NCBI GenBank assembly: GCA_033720955.1
Contig: JAWWBN010000065.1
Coordinates: 1 to 16,554, forward strand
From: JAWWBN01 sp033720955
Lineage (GTDB): Bacteria; Acidobacteriota; Thermoanaerobaculia; Multivoradales; JAHEKO01
Length of the DNA stretch: 16,554 nt
Direction of reading: 5' to 3'
The notes beneath the pieces were generated by a model, which worked only from the letters and a program-made list of their open reading frames with translations, made no database searches and was not told the origin of the DNA. How positions within the stretch are numbered: position 1 is the stretch's first letter; every line of letters begins with the position of its first letter. The translations under genes were made by a program, and so were the position numbers. This document shows positions 1 through 7,782 of this stretch, piece by piece.

Positions 1-11
1 CCCCCAGATCC

Positions 12-17
12 AGGAGG
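12..17 (+). promoter_or_regulatory. Ribosome binding site deciding the start of the first gene
   Basis: A perfect AGGAGG sits 8 nt before ATG 26. In-frame GTG codons at 17 and 20 overlap or directly abut it, so they cannot use it. This fixes the start at 26. Confidence 0.75.
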
Positions 18-25
18 TGGTGTCC

Positions 26-496
26 ATGAGAAAGCTGAGCATCAAGGCAGCTCTGCTGGCCGTGTCGTTCGGGGTCGCGCTGAGCGCGCCGCTCGGGTCG
101 GCGCCGCTGGGCGGTTTCGTCCAGGGCGAGCTGGACCTCGTCATCCAGGATCTCGACGGTTGCGCCGAAGGCATCCTCTACTCGGTGCCCGCCGGCAAGC
201 GCCTGGTGATCGAGTGGGTCTCCGCCGAGGCGTTCGAGTTCGCCGCCACCAATTTCGCCCCGGTCACCCTGGCGATCAAGACCTGGCTGGTGGGCCAGCA
301 GGTCACCCACCAGCTTCCGAGCATCGAGAGCGCCAGGATCTGCTCGACCTGCCTGATCGGCCGGGGCTCGATGAGCGCGCAGGTGACGATCTACAACCAG
401 CCCAACCGGAACGTGCGGATCCTGGCCTGCCGCGACAACGACAGCGACGAGACGGGAGTCAACGTCCGGTTCCACGGCCGGCTGTTCCCGGGATAG
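26..496 (+). CDS. Small exported protein of unknown function
   Basis: I do not recognise a family for this 156-residue protein. It has a basic N-terminus (MRKLSIK) and a hydrophobic stretch of about residues 8-20 ending ALSA, which reads as a Sec signal peptide cleaved near residue 20-21, so export is likely. The mature part looks beta-rich, with a 'VPAGKRLVIEWVS' segment near residues 54-66. Four cysteines (46, 106, 109, 135) include a C-S-T-C pair and could form disulfides outside the cytoplasm. I chose ATG 26 because AGGAGG lies 8 nt upstream. The GTG codons at 17 and 20 overlap that site and would place extra residues before the signal peptide. It ends 52 bp before the convergent glgC gene and has no partner in view. 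A protein of this size could be an adhesin-like or binding domain, but nothing here decides that. Confidence 0.72.
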   Translation: MRKLSIKAALLAVSFGVALSAPLGSAPLGGFVQGELDLVIQDLDGCAEGILYSVPAGKRLVIEWVSAEAFEFAATNFAPVTLAIKTWLVGQQVTHQLPSIESARICSTCLIGRGSMSAQVTIYNQPNRNVRILACRDNDSDETGVNVRFHGRLFPG

Positions 497-548
497 GAGA
501 GCGCCCGCGCGCCCGGGGGGCGAGCCTCCCGGCCGCCGCTCGGGGCCC

Positions 549-1778
549 TCAGATGACGGTGCCCTTGGCGATCACCACGATGCCGCTTTCGGACACCGTG
601 AAGCGCTCCCGGTCGCGGTCCAGGTCGACGCCGATCCGCTCGTTGGCCGGCACCCGCACGTTCTTGTCGATGATCGCCCGGCGGACCACCGCGCCGCGGC
701 CGATGTTGACGTTGTCGAAGAGCACCGAGTCGTCCACCTCGGCGAAGGAGTTCACCCGCACGTCGGCGGAGAGGATCGACCGCCGGACCACCCCGCCCGA
801 GACGATGGCGCCGCTGGCCACCAGCGAGTTGAGGGCGCGGCCGGACCGCTGCCCGGCCTCGTGCACGAACTTGGCCGGCGGCCGGGGGTCGGTCCAGGTG
901 AGGATCGGCCACTCGCGGTTGTAGAGGTCGAAGATCGGGTCGATCGACACCTGGTCCATGCTGGCCTGGTAGTAGGCGTCCAGGGTCCCGACGTCGCGCC
1001 AGTAGCCGCGCTCGCGGTCGTGCTGGCCGGGGACCTCGTTGCCGGCGAAGTCGTAGAACCAGGCGACGCCGTCCCCCACCAGACGCGGGATGATGTCGCG
1101 CCCGATGTCGTGCTTGGAGTCCGGGTTGGCGGCGTCGGCGGTGACCACCTCGCGCAGCACCTCGGCGTCGAAGATGTAGTTGCCCATCGAGGCCAGCGCC
1201 CGCTCCGGGTCGTTCGGCATGGGCGGCGGCGCGGAGGGCTTCTCGAGAAAGTCGACGATCCGCCCCTCGGAGTCGGCATTCACGATGCCGAAGGCGCGGG
1301 CCTCGTCCAGCCTCACCGGGATCGCCGCCACCGTGACCCCCGCCCCCGTCGCCACGTGCTGGTCGTACATCTGCTTCACGTGCATGCGGTAGATGTGGTC
1401 GGCGCCGAAGACCACCACGTGTCGCGGGTTCTCGTCCCCCATGATGTTGAGGTTCTGGTAGATGGCGTCGGCGGAGCCCGCGAACCAGTGGGGCCCGGTC
1501 CTCATCTGAGCGGGCACGGTCACCACGTAGTTCCCCAGCAGCGGCGAGAGCCGCCAGGTCTTGCCCAGGTGCCGGTCGAGGCTGTGGCTCAGGTACTGGG
1601 TCAGCACCACGATCTTGCGCATTCCGGCGTTGACCAGGTTGGAGAGCGCGAAGTCGATCAGCCGGTACTGGCCGCCGAAGGGCACCGCCGGCTTCGCGCG
1701 GTCTCGGGTGAGCGGCAGGAGTCTCTTGCCCTCGCCGCCGGCCAGCACCATCCCCAGGGTTCCTCGTGATTCGCTCAT
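549..1778 (-). CDS. glgC: Glucose-1-phosphate adenylyltransferase (ADP-glucose pyrophosphorylase)
   Basis: Cytoplasmic enzyme that makes ADP-glucose and pyrophosphate from ATP and glucose-1-phosphate, the committed step of bacterial glycogen synthesis. The 409-residue length is close to the roughly 430 of the E. coli enzyme. Visible landmarks are the nucleotide-binding loop 'LAGGEGKRL' (12-20), 'RAKPAVPFGG' (27-36) whose lysine matches the E. coli activator-site lysine, 'GADHIYRM' (125-132) with the catalytic-type aspartate 127, 'FLEKP' (177-181) with the glucose-1-phosphate lysine 180, and 'YWRDVGTLDAYY' (259-270). The C-terminal third (about 315-409) has the hexapeptide-like beta-helix pattern (SGAIVSGGVV, SILSADVRV). 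I chose ATG 1778 because homology begins directly after it; the frame stays open up to 2021 but that extension is antisense to the helicase gene. No glgA, glgB or glgP is in the window, so it is detached from other glycogen genes here. Confidence 0.95.
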   Translation of the reverse strand: MSESRGTLGMVLAGGEGKRLLPLTRDRAKPAVPFGGQYRLIDFALSNLVNAGMRKIVVLTQYLSHSLDRHLGKTWRLSPLLGNYVVTVPAQMRTGPHWFAGSADAIYQNLNIMGDENPRHVVVFGADHIYRMHVKQMYDQHVATGAGVTVAAIPVRLDEARAFGIVNADSEGRIVDFLEKPSAPPPMPNDPERALASMGNYIFDAEVLREVVTADAANPDSKHDIGRDIIPRLVGDGVAWFYDFAGNEVPGQHDRERGYWRDVGTLDAYYQASMDQVSIDPIFDLYNREWPILTWTDPRPPAKFVHEAGQRSGRALNSLVASGAIVSGGVVRRSILSADVRVNSFAEVDDSVLFDNVNIGRGAVVRRAIIDKNVRVPANERIGVDLDRDRERFTVSESGIVVIAKGTVI

Positions 1779-1878
1779 CGGCTCCCAACAGTAGCCCATC
1801 GGCGAGGCGAGCCCAAGAAGGCGGGGTAACATCGATGGTTCGGCCCGCCGACCGGCGGTTCGACCCGTTCCGATCCAG
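1779..1878. promoter_or_regulatory. Divergent intergenic region between glgC and the helicase gene
   Basis: This 100 bp must hold both start signals. For glgC, TTGGGC and TACTGT lie exactly 17 bp apart on the minus strand, but each matches the sigma-70 consensus at only three of six bases and the message would be almost leaderless. For the helicase there is a TAACAT at 1827-1832 without a matching -35 box and no Shine-Dalgarno before ATG 1879. A 9-base direct repeat, GGTTCGGCC (1837-1845) and GGTTCGACC (1857-1865), is spaced 20 bp apart, two helical turns, and flanks a CCGCC/GGCGG hairpin (1845-1858). It could be an operator. No element here is certain. Confidence 0.3.
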
Positions 1879-3570
1879 ATGGCCCACCCCCGCGACAACC
1901 CGCTGATCGTCCAGAGCGACCACACGGTCCTCGCCGAGGTGGACAGCCCCCGCTTCGCCGAGGCGCGCGACCGCCTGCTGGCTTTCGCCGAGCTGGTCAA
2001 GTCGCCGGAGCACGTCCACACCTACCGCATCACCCCGCTCTCCGTCTGGAACGCCCGCGCGGCGGGGATCGGCGAGGAGGAGATCGTGGGCACCCTGGAG
2101 GAGCTGGGCCGCTACCCGGTGCCGGACAACGTGCGCGCCGAGATCGCCGCCTACGCCGGACGCTTCGGGCGGGTGCGCCTGGTGCAGGAGGAGGGGAGGC
2201 TGGTGCTCGAGGTGGACGACGGCGCCCTGGCCGAGCTGCTGGCGCGTCAGGACGCGATCGATCCCCTCCTGGGAGAGCGGCTCTCCACGACCCGCTTCGA
2301 GGTGCCCCGTCTCGGCCGCGGCCGTCTCAAGCAGGCGCTGGTGGAGATCGGCTACCCGGCCGAGGACCTGGCCGGGTACGCCGCGGGCGAGCCCCTGCCG
2401 CTCTCCCTGCTGCCCGAGCGGCGCGCCGGGGGCCGCTTCGCCCTGCGCGACTATCAGCGCGAGGCGGCCGACGCCTTCCACGCCGGAGGCACCTCGCGCG
2501 GGGGCAGCGGCGTGGTGGTGCTGCCCTGCGGCGCGGGCAAGACCATCGTCGGGATGGCGGTGATGGCGCGTCTCGAGACCTCGACCCTGATCCTGACCAC
2601 CAGCGTGACCGCGGCACGCCAGTGGCGGCGGGAGCTGCTGGACAAGACCACTCTCGAGGAGGACCAGATCGGCGAGTACGGCAGCGCCGCCAAGGAGATC
2701 CGCCCGGTCACCATCTCCACCTACCAGATGCTCACCCACCGCCCCACGAAGGAGGACGGCTTCCCGCACATGGACCTCTTCGAGCGCCGTAACTGGGGCC
2801 TGGTGGTCTACGACGAGGTCCACCTGCTGCCGGCGCCGGTCTTCCAGGTCACCGCCGGGCTGCAGGCGCGACGCCGTCTCGGCCTCACCGCCACCCTGGT
2901 GCGCGAGGACGGACGCGAGGGCGACGTCTTCGCGCTGATCGGCCCCAAGAAGGTCGACGTCCCCTGGCGGGTGCTCGAGCGCCAGGGCTGGGTGGCCGAG
3001 GCCTCGTGCGCCGAGGTGCGGGTGCCGATGCCCGAGGAGCTGCAGATGAGCTACGCCCTGGCCAAGCCGCGGCAGCGCTTCCGCATGGCCAGCGAGAACC
3101 CGGCCAAGCTCGGGGTGGTGCGGCGTCTGCTGGAGCGCCACCCCGAGGAGCCGGCGCTTCTCCTGTCGGCCTACGTCGAGCAGATCCGCGGCCTCGCGAG
3201 AGAGCTGGGGATCCCGGTGCTGACGGGTCAGACGGCGCAGAAGCGGCGAGATCGGATCTTCGACGATTTCCGCACCGGACGTCTCAAGGCTCTGGCCCTC
3301 TCCAAGATCGGCAACTTCGCCGTCGACCTGCCCGACGCCTCGGTGGCCATCCAGGTGTCGGGAACCTTCGGCTCGCGTCAGGAGGAGGCGCAGCGGCTGG
3401 GGAGGGTTCTGCGGCCCAAGAACGGCGACAACCAGGCCCACTTCTACACCCTGGTGAGCCGCGACACTGTGGAGCAGGAGTTCGCCCTCAAGCGGCAGCT
3501 CTTCCTCTGCGAGCAGGGGTACGAGTATCGGATCCTCGATCCGGAGGAGCTGGAGGCGCACCCGGCGTGA
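1879..3570 (+). CDS. XPB/ERCC3-type DNA repair helicase (superfamily 2)
   Basis: A 563-residue ATP-dependent DNA helicase resembling archaeal and bacterial homologues of the eukaryotic TFIIH subunit XPB. In order: an N-terminal XPB/Helicase_C_3-type accessory domain (about 8-103, 'VQSDHTVLAEVDSP' then 'PVPDNVRAEI'), a probable damage-recognition region (about 104-180), a Q-like motif 'RDYQREA' (190-196), Walker A 'LPCGAGKT' (215-222), DEVH box (312-315), motif III 'GLTATL' (335-340) running directly into the XPB-specific RED motif (342-344), then the second RecA-like domain with 'QEEAQRLGRVLRP' (501-513) carrying motif VI. All catalytic motifs look intact, so the enzyme should be active; the family unwinds 3' to 5'. 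ATG 1879 is the only plausible start and has no clear Shine-Dalgarno. The stop codon overlaps the GTG of the next gene, implying co-translation with its partner. Confidence 0.93.
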   Translation: MAHPRDNPLIVQSDHTVLAEVDSPRFAEARDRLLAFAELVKSPEHVHTYRITPLSVWNARAAGIGEEEIVGTLEELGRYPVPDNVRAEIAAYAGRFGRVRLVQEEGRLVLEVDDGALAELLARQDAIDPLLGERLSTTRFEVPRLGRGRLKQALVEIGYPAEDLAGYAAGEPLPLSLLPERRAGGRFALRDYQREAADAFHAGGTSRGGSGVVVLPCGAGKTIVGMAVMARLETSTLILTTSVTAARQWRRELLDKTTLEEDQIGEYGSAAKEIRPVTISTYQMLTHRPTKEDGFPHMDLFERRNWGLVVYDEVHLLPAPVFQVTAGLQARRRLGLTATLVREDGREGDVFALIGPKKVDVPWRVLERQGWVAEASCAEVRVPMPEELQMSYALAKPRQRFRMASENPAKLGVVRRLLERHPEEPALLLSAYVEQIRGLARELGIPVLTGQTAQKRRDRIFDDFRTGRLKALALSKIGNFAVDLPDASVAIQVSGTFGSRQEEAQRLGRVLRPKNGDNQAHFYTLVSRDTVEQEFALKRQLFLCEQGYEYRILDPEELEAHPA

Positions 3571-5558
3571 GCCTGGCGCGAGTCGACTGGCGGGCGGTGC
3601 TGGACCGTCTGCCCGCCTGGCACGCGCTGTCGCTGCCGGCGCGGGAGACCGCTCTCACCCTCCCCCCCGGCGATCCGGTGCCGCTGCCGCGGCTGGGGGA
3701 GCGCGGCGCCGAGCTGGAGACGGCGAGCCTGGTGCGGGCGGTCGACCGCGGCTCCCGGGTCGAGGTGGCGTCTCCCTTCCGGCCCCTGCTGGCGGCGCTC
3801 AGGCGGATGAAGCGCTCGCAGGTCTTCGAGAGACCCGGCCGCGCCGCCCTGGAGCGCTACCTGGCCCAGCAGCTCTCGGTGCGCGAGCTGCGCGAGCTGG
3901 TCGCCGGACGGCCGGGCGCCGGGCACGAGCTGCGACGGCTGGTCGCCAGCCGGGCGTCGTCCCGGTCGTGGGTGGGCGGCCTTCTCGCCCCCGAGGGCTC
4001 CGACGCGGCCGCCCGCGCGGCGGACGGCGGCTCGGGGCCGCCCCTGCCGGCCGATTCCCGGGTGGTCCTCGAGTGCCGGCGCCTTGTCGGCGGTCTGGTG
4101 GCGGCGGGGGAGCCGGTGCCCGCGGTGGAGCTCGCGGCCGAGCATCCCGACCGCGACCTCCTGGCGGCCGCCCTCTCCGCCGGCCTGGCGCGGCTCTGGT
4201 TCCTGGCCGGTCTGACCCCCGACGGACGGCTCCCGGTGGTCGGGATCTACCCGCCGGCCCTGGAGCGGATCCGGCGTCCGCGCGCCGGCCGCCCGCGCCC
4301 CTTGGAGGTGGAGCGACCCTACCGGTCGGCGCTCCTGCTCGACGAGATGACCACGGTGCTGGTGGCGGCGGTGGCCGATCCGCCCAGGCTCACCCGCTCC
4401 GGGTCGCGGCTCTTCGCCCGCGCCCGCCGGGAGCTGGAGGAGGCGCTGGCGCCGCTTCCGGCTCCCGTGGCGCGTCTCCTGGAGAGCAGCCGGGCCGACC
4501 GGGTCGAGCGGGCCGTCCTGGCCCTCTCTCAGCTCGGGTACGTCGAGAGCCGCGGCCGCCCGGGGGAGGATCTGCGGCTCGCGGCGACCGCGGCGGGAGA
4601 GGAGTGGCTGGCGGAGGACCCGAAGACCCGGCTGCAGGCCCTTCTGGACCTGCTCCGGGCCTCACGGCGCGACGTGCCGGGCGGCGGCGGCTTCCTGAAG
4701 GAGACGATCCGCTTCCTGCCCCGGCGCACCCGGCGGGACCTGCAGCTTTTCGGCCTCGAGCTCGAAGGACCCCTGGTCGAGGCCTACGCTTCGCTCGAGC
4801 CGGGGCAGTTCGTGCAGCTCACCGCCTTTCTGCGCCACCGAGCCGAGGAGGAGAACCCGCTGGCGGTTCTGGGCGCGGCGCGGCGCGGCGGGCGGGCGGC
4901 ACGGGGCCCGCTGACGGACGAGCAGCTCGAGCGGCTCTGGGCGGAGGTGCTCTACGACTTCTTCGCCGAGCGGCTCTTCGCTCTGGGCGGCGCCGCCGTG
5001 GCCGTCGTCGAGGGGGACCGGCTCGCTTTCGGCGTCACCGACGCGGGCCGCTACCTCCTGGGCCTCGCCGACGACTTCGAGTGGCAGGAGGATGGCGGAG
5101 AGATCGTGGTGCAGCCCGACTTCGAGGTGATCTTCCTCGCTCCCTCGCCGCCGGCGGAGGCGGCGCTGGGCCGGTTCGCGCGGCGGCGGCAGAAAGGACG
5201 CGACTTCGGGTCGCTCTTCCACATCACCCGGGACTCCATCTTCGCCGCCGCCGCCGGCGGGCTGACCGCGGAGCGGGTTCTGGCCACCCTCGACCGGCTC
5301 TCGTCGAAGCCCGTGCCGGGCAACGTGCGGCGGCAGATCGAGGAGTGGTTCGCCCGCTGCCGGCGGGTCGCCGCCGAGCCCGCGACCCTCCTCCGCTGTC
5401 CCGACCGCGACACCGCGCTGCTGCTGCTGGCGGCCGGCGGCGGCGCCCTGGAGCCGCTGGGGGAGACCGTGGTGGCGGTCAGGGGCAAGCGGCTGCCGGC
5501 GGCGCTGAAGCGGAAGCTGAGGGCGGCTGGGATCTTCGTGGAGCCCGCCTCCGGCTGA
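3567..5558 (+). CDS. Helicase_C_3 (XPB/Ssl2 N-terminal-like) domain protein, helicase partner
   Basis: A 663-residue cytoplasmic protein with no helicase motifs of its own. Residues about 512-602 ('IVVQPDFEVIFLAP' through 'KPVPGNVRRQIEEWF') form a Helicase_C_3/XPB-N-terminal-like domain that visibly aligns with residues 8-103 of the upstream helicase. The rest is helical and Arg/Leu/Glu-rich, with winged-helix-like stretches (for example 'LALSQLGYVESRG', 318-330). Adjacent XPB and Helicase_C_3 genes are known from actinobacteria such as mycobacteria. The start is GTG 3567, whose TGA-containing overlap (GTGA, 3567-3570) includes the helicase stop; the frame stays open further upstream only antiparallel to sense, in another frame of the helicase. 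A regulatory, loading or DNA-binding subunit is my inference. The biochemical role is unproven. Confidence 0.82.
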   Translation: MSLARVDWRAVLDRLPAWHALSLPARETALTLPPGDPVPLPRLGERGAELETASLVRAVDRGSRVEVASPFRPLLAALRRMKRSQVFERPGRAALERYLAQQLSVRELRELVAGRPGAGHELRRLVASRASSRSWVGGLLAPEGSDAAARAADGGSGPPLPADSRVVLECRRLVGGLVAAGEPVPAVELAAEHPDRDLLAAALSAGLARLWFLAGLTPDGRLPVVGIYPPALERIRRPRAGRPRPLEVERPYRSALLLDEMTTVLVAAVADPPRLTRSGSRLFARARRELEEALAPLPAPVARLLESSRADRVERAVLALSQLGYVESRGRPGEDLRLAATAAGEEWLAEDPKTRLQALLDLLRASRRDVPGGGGFLKETIRFLPRRTRRDLQLFGLELEGPLVEAYASLEPGQFVQLTAFLRHRAEEENPLAVLGAARRGGRAARGPLTDEQLERLWAEVLYDFFAERLFALGGAAVAVVEGDRLAFGVTDAGRYLLGLADDFEWQEDGGEIVVQPDFEVIFLAPSPPAEAALGRFARRRQKGRDFGSLFHITRDSIFAAAAGGLTAERVLATLDRLSSKPVPGNVRRQIEEWFARCRRVAAEPATLLRCPDRDTALLLLAAGGGALEPLGETVVAVRGKRLPAALKRKLRAAGIFVEPASG

Positions 5559-5586
5559 GCCCGGCCGTCGGCGACCGCCGGTACGG

Positions 5587-5619
5587 GTCCGGCCGCCCCC
5601 GCTTCCGGGCGGATCGGAC
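5587..5619. terminator. GC hairpin between convergent genes, possible bidirectional terminator
   Basis: GTCCG (5587-5591) pairs with CGGAC (5615-5619), and CCGCCC (5593-5598) pairs with GGGCGG (5607-5612), giving 11 base pairs around an 8-nt loop with a small asymmetric internal bulge. It lies in the 67 bp between two convergent stop codons, where a terminator is expected. There is no T-tract on either side, so it is not a textbook intrinsic terminator. Confidence 0.45.
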
Positions 5620-5625
5620 GGCGGG

Positions 5626-6069
5626 TCAGCGCTCGATGGGCGCCTCGACCGCGAGACCGCGGTCGGGCTCGCGCAGGCGGACGGTCACCGCGCCCTCGAC
5701 CCGCGGCGCCCGGAGGCGCACGGTCTCGCCGGGGGATCGGGCCGGGCGGTACCCCATCGACCAGAGCGGCTCGCCGGCCCGGTCGAGGAGCTCGAAGCGT
5801 CCCGTGAGCTCCGGGTCGTCCAGCAGCCGGGGCGGCGCTCCGGGCGCGACCGCGACGCGGTCGATCACCAGCCGCGGCGCCGCCTTGGCCTGGGCGGCCG
5901 GGTCGCCCGTCAGACGGGCCACGACGAGCACGATGCCGGGCCGGGTGGAGGCGTCCGCCACGACCCGCTCCATCTGGGACGCGTCCGGCGTCCGCGGCTC
6001 GCCGCAGGCGCCGCCGAGGAGCGCCGTCAGAACGAGGAGGGTGGCCGCCAGAGTTGGCAGGGGCTTCAT
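5626..6069 (-). CDS. Small putative lipoprotein coupled to the M64 peptidase
   Basis: I recognise no family for this 147-residue protein. Its N-terminus (MKPLPTLAATLLVLTALLGGAC) is a short basic start, a hydrophobic core and a cysteine at 22, which reads as a lipoprotein signal. The lipobox G-G-A-C has glycine rather than leucine at -3, so lipidation is probable but not certain. The mature part has beta-strand-like segments ('PGIVLVVARLTGD', 'RFELLDRAGEPLWSMGY', 'VEGAVTVRLREPD') resembling a small sandwich fold. The ATG overlaps the stop of the upstream peptidase as ATGA (6066-6069), so the two are probably translated together. An inhibitor, chaperone or anchoring partner of the peptidase would fit the context, but the sequence itself does not show which. 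Confidence 0.7.
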   Translation of the reverse strand: MKPLPTLAATLLVLTALLGGACGEPRTPDASQMERVVADASTRPGIVLVVARLTGDPAAQAKAAPRLVIDRVAVAPGAPPRLLDDPELTGRFELLDRAGEPLWSMGYRPARSPGETVRLRAPRVEGAVTVRLREPDRGLAVEAPIER

Positions 6070-7670
6070 CCAGAGCCCTCCTGGGGGTCGAGACAGTGAG
6101 CCTCGGCCTGCGCCCGGGTGCGGCCGCGGGCCAGCTCCCAGTCCAGACAGAAGGTGGTCTCGAGGCAGCGCTGGCAGGCCGGCCCATGGTGCTCGACCGG
6201 ATGGGTCAGAAGCCCCATGACGTCGTCGTCGAGGCTGGCCCCCACCGGATGCCGGCGGTCCAGGATCCACCACTCGATGGCGGGGTCGGTGGTGCAGGGG
6301 CAGGGGGTGTCGGTGTCCGGGGCGTTGGAGCAGAGCAGCCGGCAGTCGGCCGCCGGCTGCGGGTTCTCGACCCCGGGATGGGCCGCGATCTCGACGGCCG
6401 CGGCGGCGCAGCTCGCCTGGTCGGGGAAGATGTTGGGGTGCGCGCAGGCGCTGCCCAGAGGTGGGCAGGCGGGGGGCGCCGGGTAGCAGTGGGCGGGCTT
6501 CACGAAACCGGCGCAGGGGGGCTGGCTGGGCAGGCACTCTCCCAGGCCGGGCCCACCGACGCCGATGCCGTCGGTTCCTCCGTCCACCAGCCCGCCACCG
6601 GCGGTGGTGCCGCCGGAGACCGTGGGCACGGTGTCGCCGGTGGTGACTCCGCCCGCCGCCCCCCCGTCGTCGGCGAGGCCGCCCCCTCCCGGGACGTCCA
6701 CCACCACGGGCGTGCCGCCGCCGTCGGGGTCGCAGCAGTCGCAGGTCAACGGGTCCGGCGCGCCGCCACCCCGGGCGGTGCGGCTGGCGGTGTCCTCGTT
6801 GTACTCGTCCGAGAGGCCGGCGAAGGCGTGTCCGAGCTCGTGGTGGAAGACGCGGGGATCGCGGCCGTCGGCGGAGAGGTTGCGCTTCGTCCCGGCGCCG
6901 GCCGTGACGACCCCCAGGCCGGCGCAGTCCCGGAAGTCCTGACGGTGGATCACCGCCAGCACGTCGGCGAAGGCGGCCGCGCTGGCCGCCGCCGCCGCCG
7001 TGGCGGCCGGCTGGCCCAGCCACGGCTCCTGGCCGCAACGGGTGGCGAGGCCGCTGTCGTAGTCGCTGGTGGCGCCTTCGTAGCGGGCGAGCCAGAAGCC
7101 GAGCTGGCGGTCGCGCCAGCGGTAGGCGGGGTCGGCGAGGAGCCCGTCGTAGAGGAGATCCTCGGCGTCCGGCCGGAGGGCGAGATGACCGCCCGGGTAG
7201 CTCGCGTCGTGCGCCACCAGCAGCACGTCCCGCACCTGGTCGCCCTCCAGGAGGTCGAAGGGCACCCGCAGGGCGACGGGCTGGTCGCCCGCCGGCTGGC
7301 CGACGTGGAAGAGGTAGCTGCCGGTGGCTCTCGTCGCGCCGCCGGCCAGACGCAGCCGCGCGCTGTAGAGCCCGAGCCCGGCTCCTCCCGGCGTGGCCCG
7401 CAGAACGCACGGGGTGAAGCCGCAGGCCTGGTCGCCGCGCCCGCCGGGGAGCAGGGCCTGGACGGTGATCTCATCGATGGCCGCGCCGCCCGGCTCGGCG
7501 ACGGCGGTGAACACGATCTCCTGGCCCGGCGACGGGTTGAGGGGCGAGTGCTTCACCCAGATCCGCGGCGCGGTGCGGGCATCGTAGTCGAACGCCGGTG
7601 GCGGGCAGCCGCCGAGAATCGTCCCCGCGGCGAGGACGAGGAGCGGGGCGAGCGTTCGGGTGCCGGGCAT
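6066..7670 (-). CDS. M64-type (IgA peptidase family) zinc metallopeptidase lipoprotein
   Basis: A 534-residue envelope protein with a lipoprotein signal ending L-G-G-C (Cys22). The catalytic signature 'HELGHAFAGLSDEY' (277-290) matches the peptidase M64 pattern HExxHxxxxxxD, with His277 and His281 plus Asp288 as likely zinc ligands and Glu278 as base. Upstream, residues about 148-265 ('VLLVAHDASY', 'VLAVIHRQDF', 'AGTKRNLS') fit the family's catalytic domain, preceded by a beta-rich N-terminal part (35-140). After the signature come an unusual Gly/Val/Thr-rich insert (about 318-378) and a tail with 17 cysteines from residue 310 on. Only a few M64 proteins are studied; one cleaves IgA, which need not be the substrate here. 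ATG 7670 was preferred; GTG 7679 is possible. Neither has a clear Shine-Dalgarno. It overlaps the downstream lipoprotein by ATGA. Confidence 0.85.
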   Translation of the reverse strand: MPGTRTLAPLLVLAAGTILGGCPPPAFDYDARTAPRIWVKHSPLNPSPGQEIVFTAVAEPGGAAIDEITVQALLPGGRGDQACGFTPCVLRATPGGAGLGLYSARLRLAGGATRATGSYLFHVGQPAGDQPVALRVPFDLLEGDQVRDVLLVAHDASYPGGHLALRPDAEDLLYDGLLADPAYRWRDRQLGFWLARYEGATSDYDSGLATRCGQEPWLGQPAATAAAAASAAAFADVLAVIHRQDFRDCAGLGVVTAGAGTKRNLSADGRDPRVFHHELGHAFAGLSDEYNEDTASRTARGGGAPDPLTCDCCDPDGGGTPVVVDVPGGGGLADDGGAAGGVTTGDTVPTVSGGTTAGGGLVDGGTDGIGVGGPGLGECLPSQPPCAGFVKPAHCYPAPPACPPLGSACAHPNIFPDQASCAAAAVEIAAHPGVENPQPAADCRLLCSNAPDTDTPCPCTTDPAIEWWILDRRHPVGASLDDDVMGLLTHPVEHHGPACQRCLETTFCLDWELARGRTRAQAEAHCLDPQEGSG

Positions 7671-7782
7671 CGGTGGCACAGGCGGCCGGGGGCGGGATTC
7701 GTTACCGGCCGGGGTCGGGCCGTTCTTGGGCTATTCTGTCGCGAATCGCCGTCGCCCGCTGTGAACGAGAGGAGTCCGAGCC
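7671..7782. promoter_or_regulatory. Divergent intergenic region, M64 operon versus DUF885 operon
   Basis: This 112 bp separates two divergently read operons. For the plus-strand operon, TATTCT (7732-7737) is a four-of-six match to a -10 box at a sensible distance from ATG 7783, but no -35 box stands at 16-18 bp. On the minus strand, TTCACA (about 7759-7764) matches a -35 at five of six, but the nearest -10-like CAGAAT is too far away. I see no convincing operator. Confidence 0.25.
7768..7774 (+). promoter_or_regulatory. Ribosome binding site of the DUF885 gene
   Basis: AGAGGAG ends 8 nt before ATG 7783. It supports that start, which also places a clean signal peptide at the N-terminus. Confidence 0.6.

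Noticed and set aside
497..548. A hairpin between the first gene and glgC
   Set aside because: CGAGC (521-525) can pair with GCTCG (538-542), but a 5-bp stem with a 12-nt loop in GC-rich DNA is expected by chance and has no T-tract.
1779..2021. An N-terminal extension of glgC up to 2021
   Set aside because: The extra 81 residues are Arg/Ser/Trp-rich, unlike the GlgC family, and lie antisense to the helicase; family similarity begins right after ATG 1778.
391..3561. A 1056-codon open frame on the minus strand across glgC and the helicase gene
   Set aside because: It is antisense to well-recognised genes and its composition is Arg/Gly/Leu/Ala-rich with no motif, typical of spurious frames in very GC-rich DNA.
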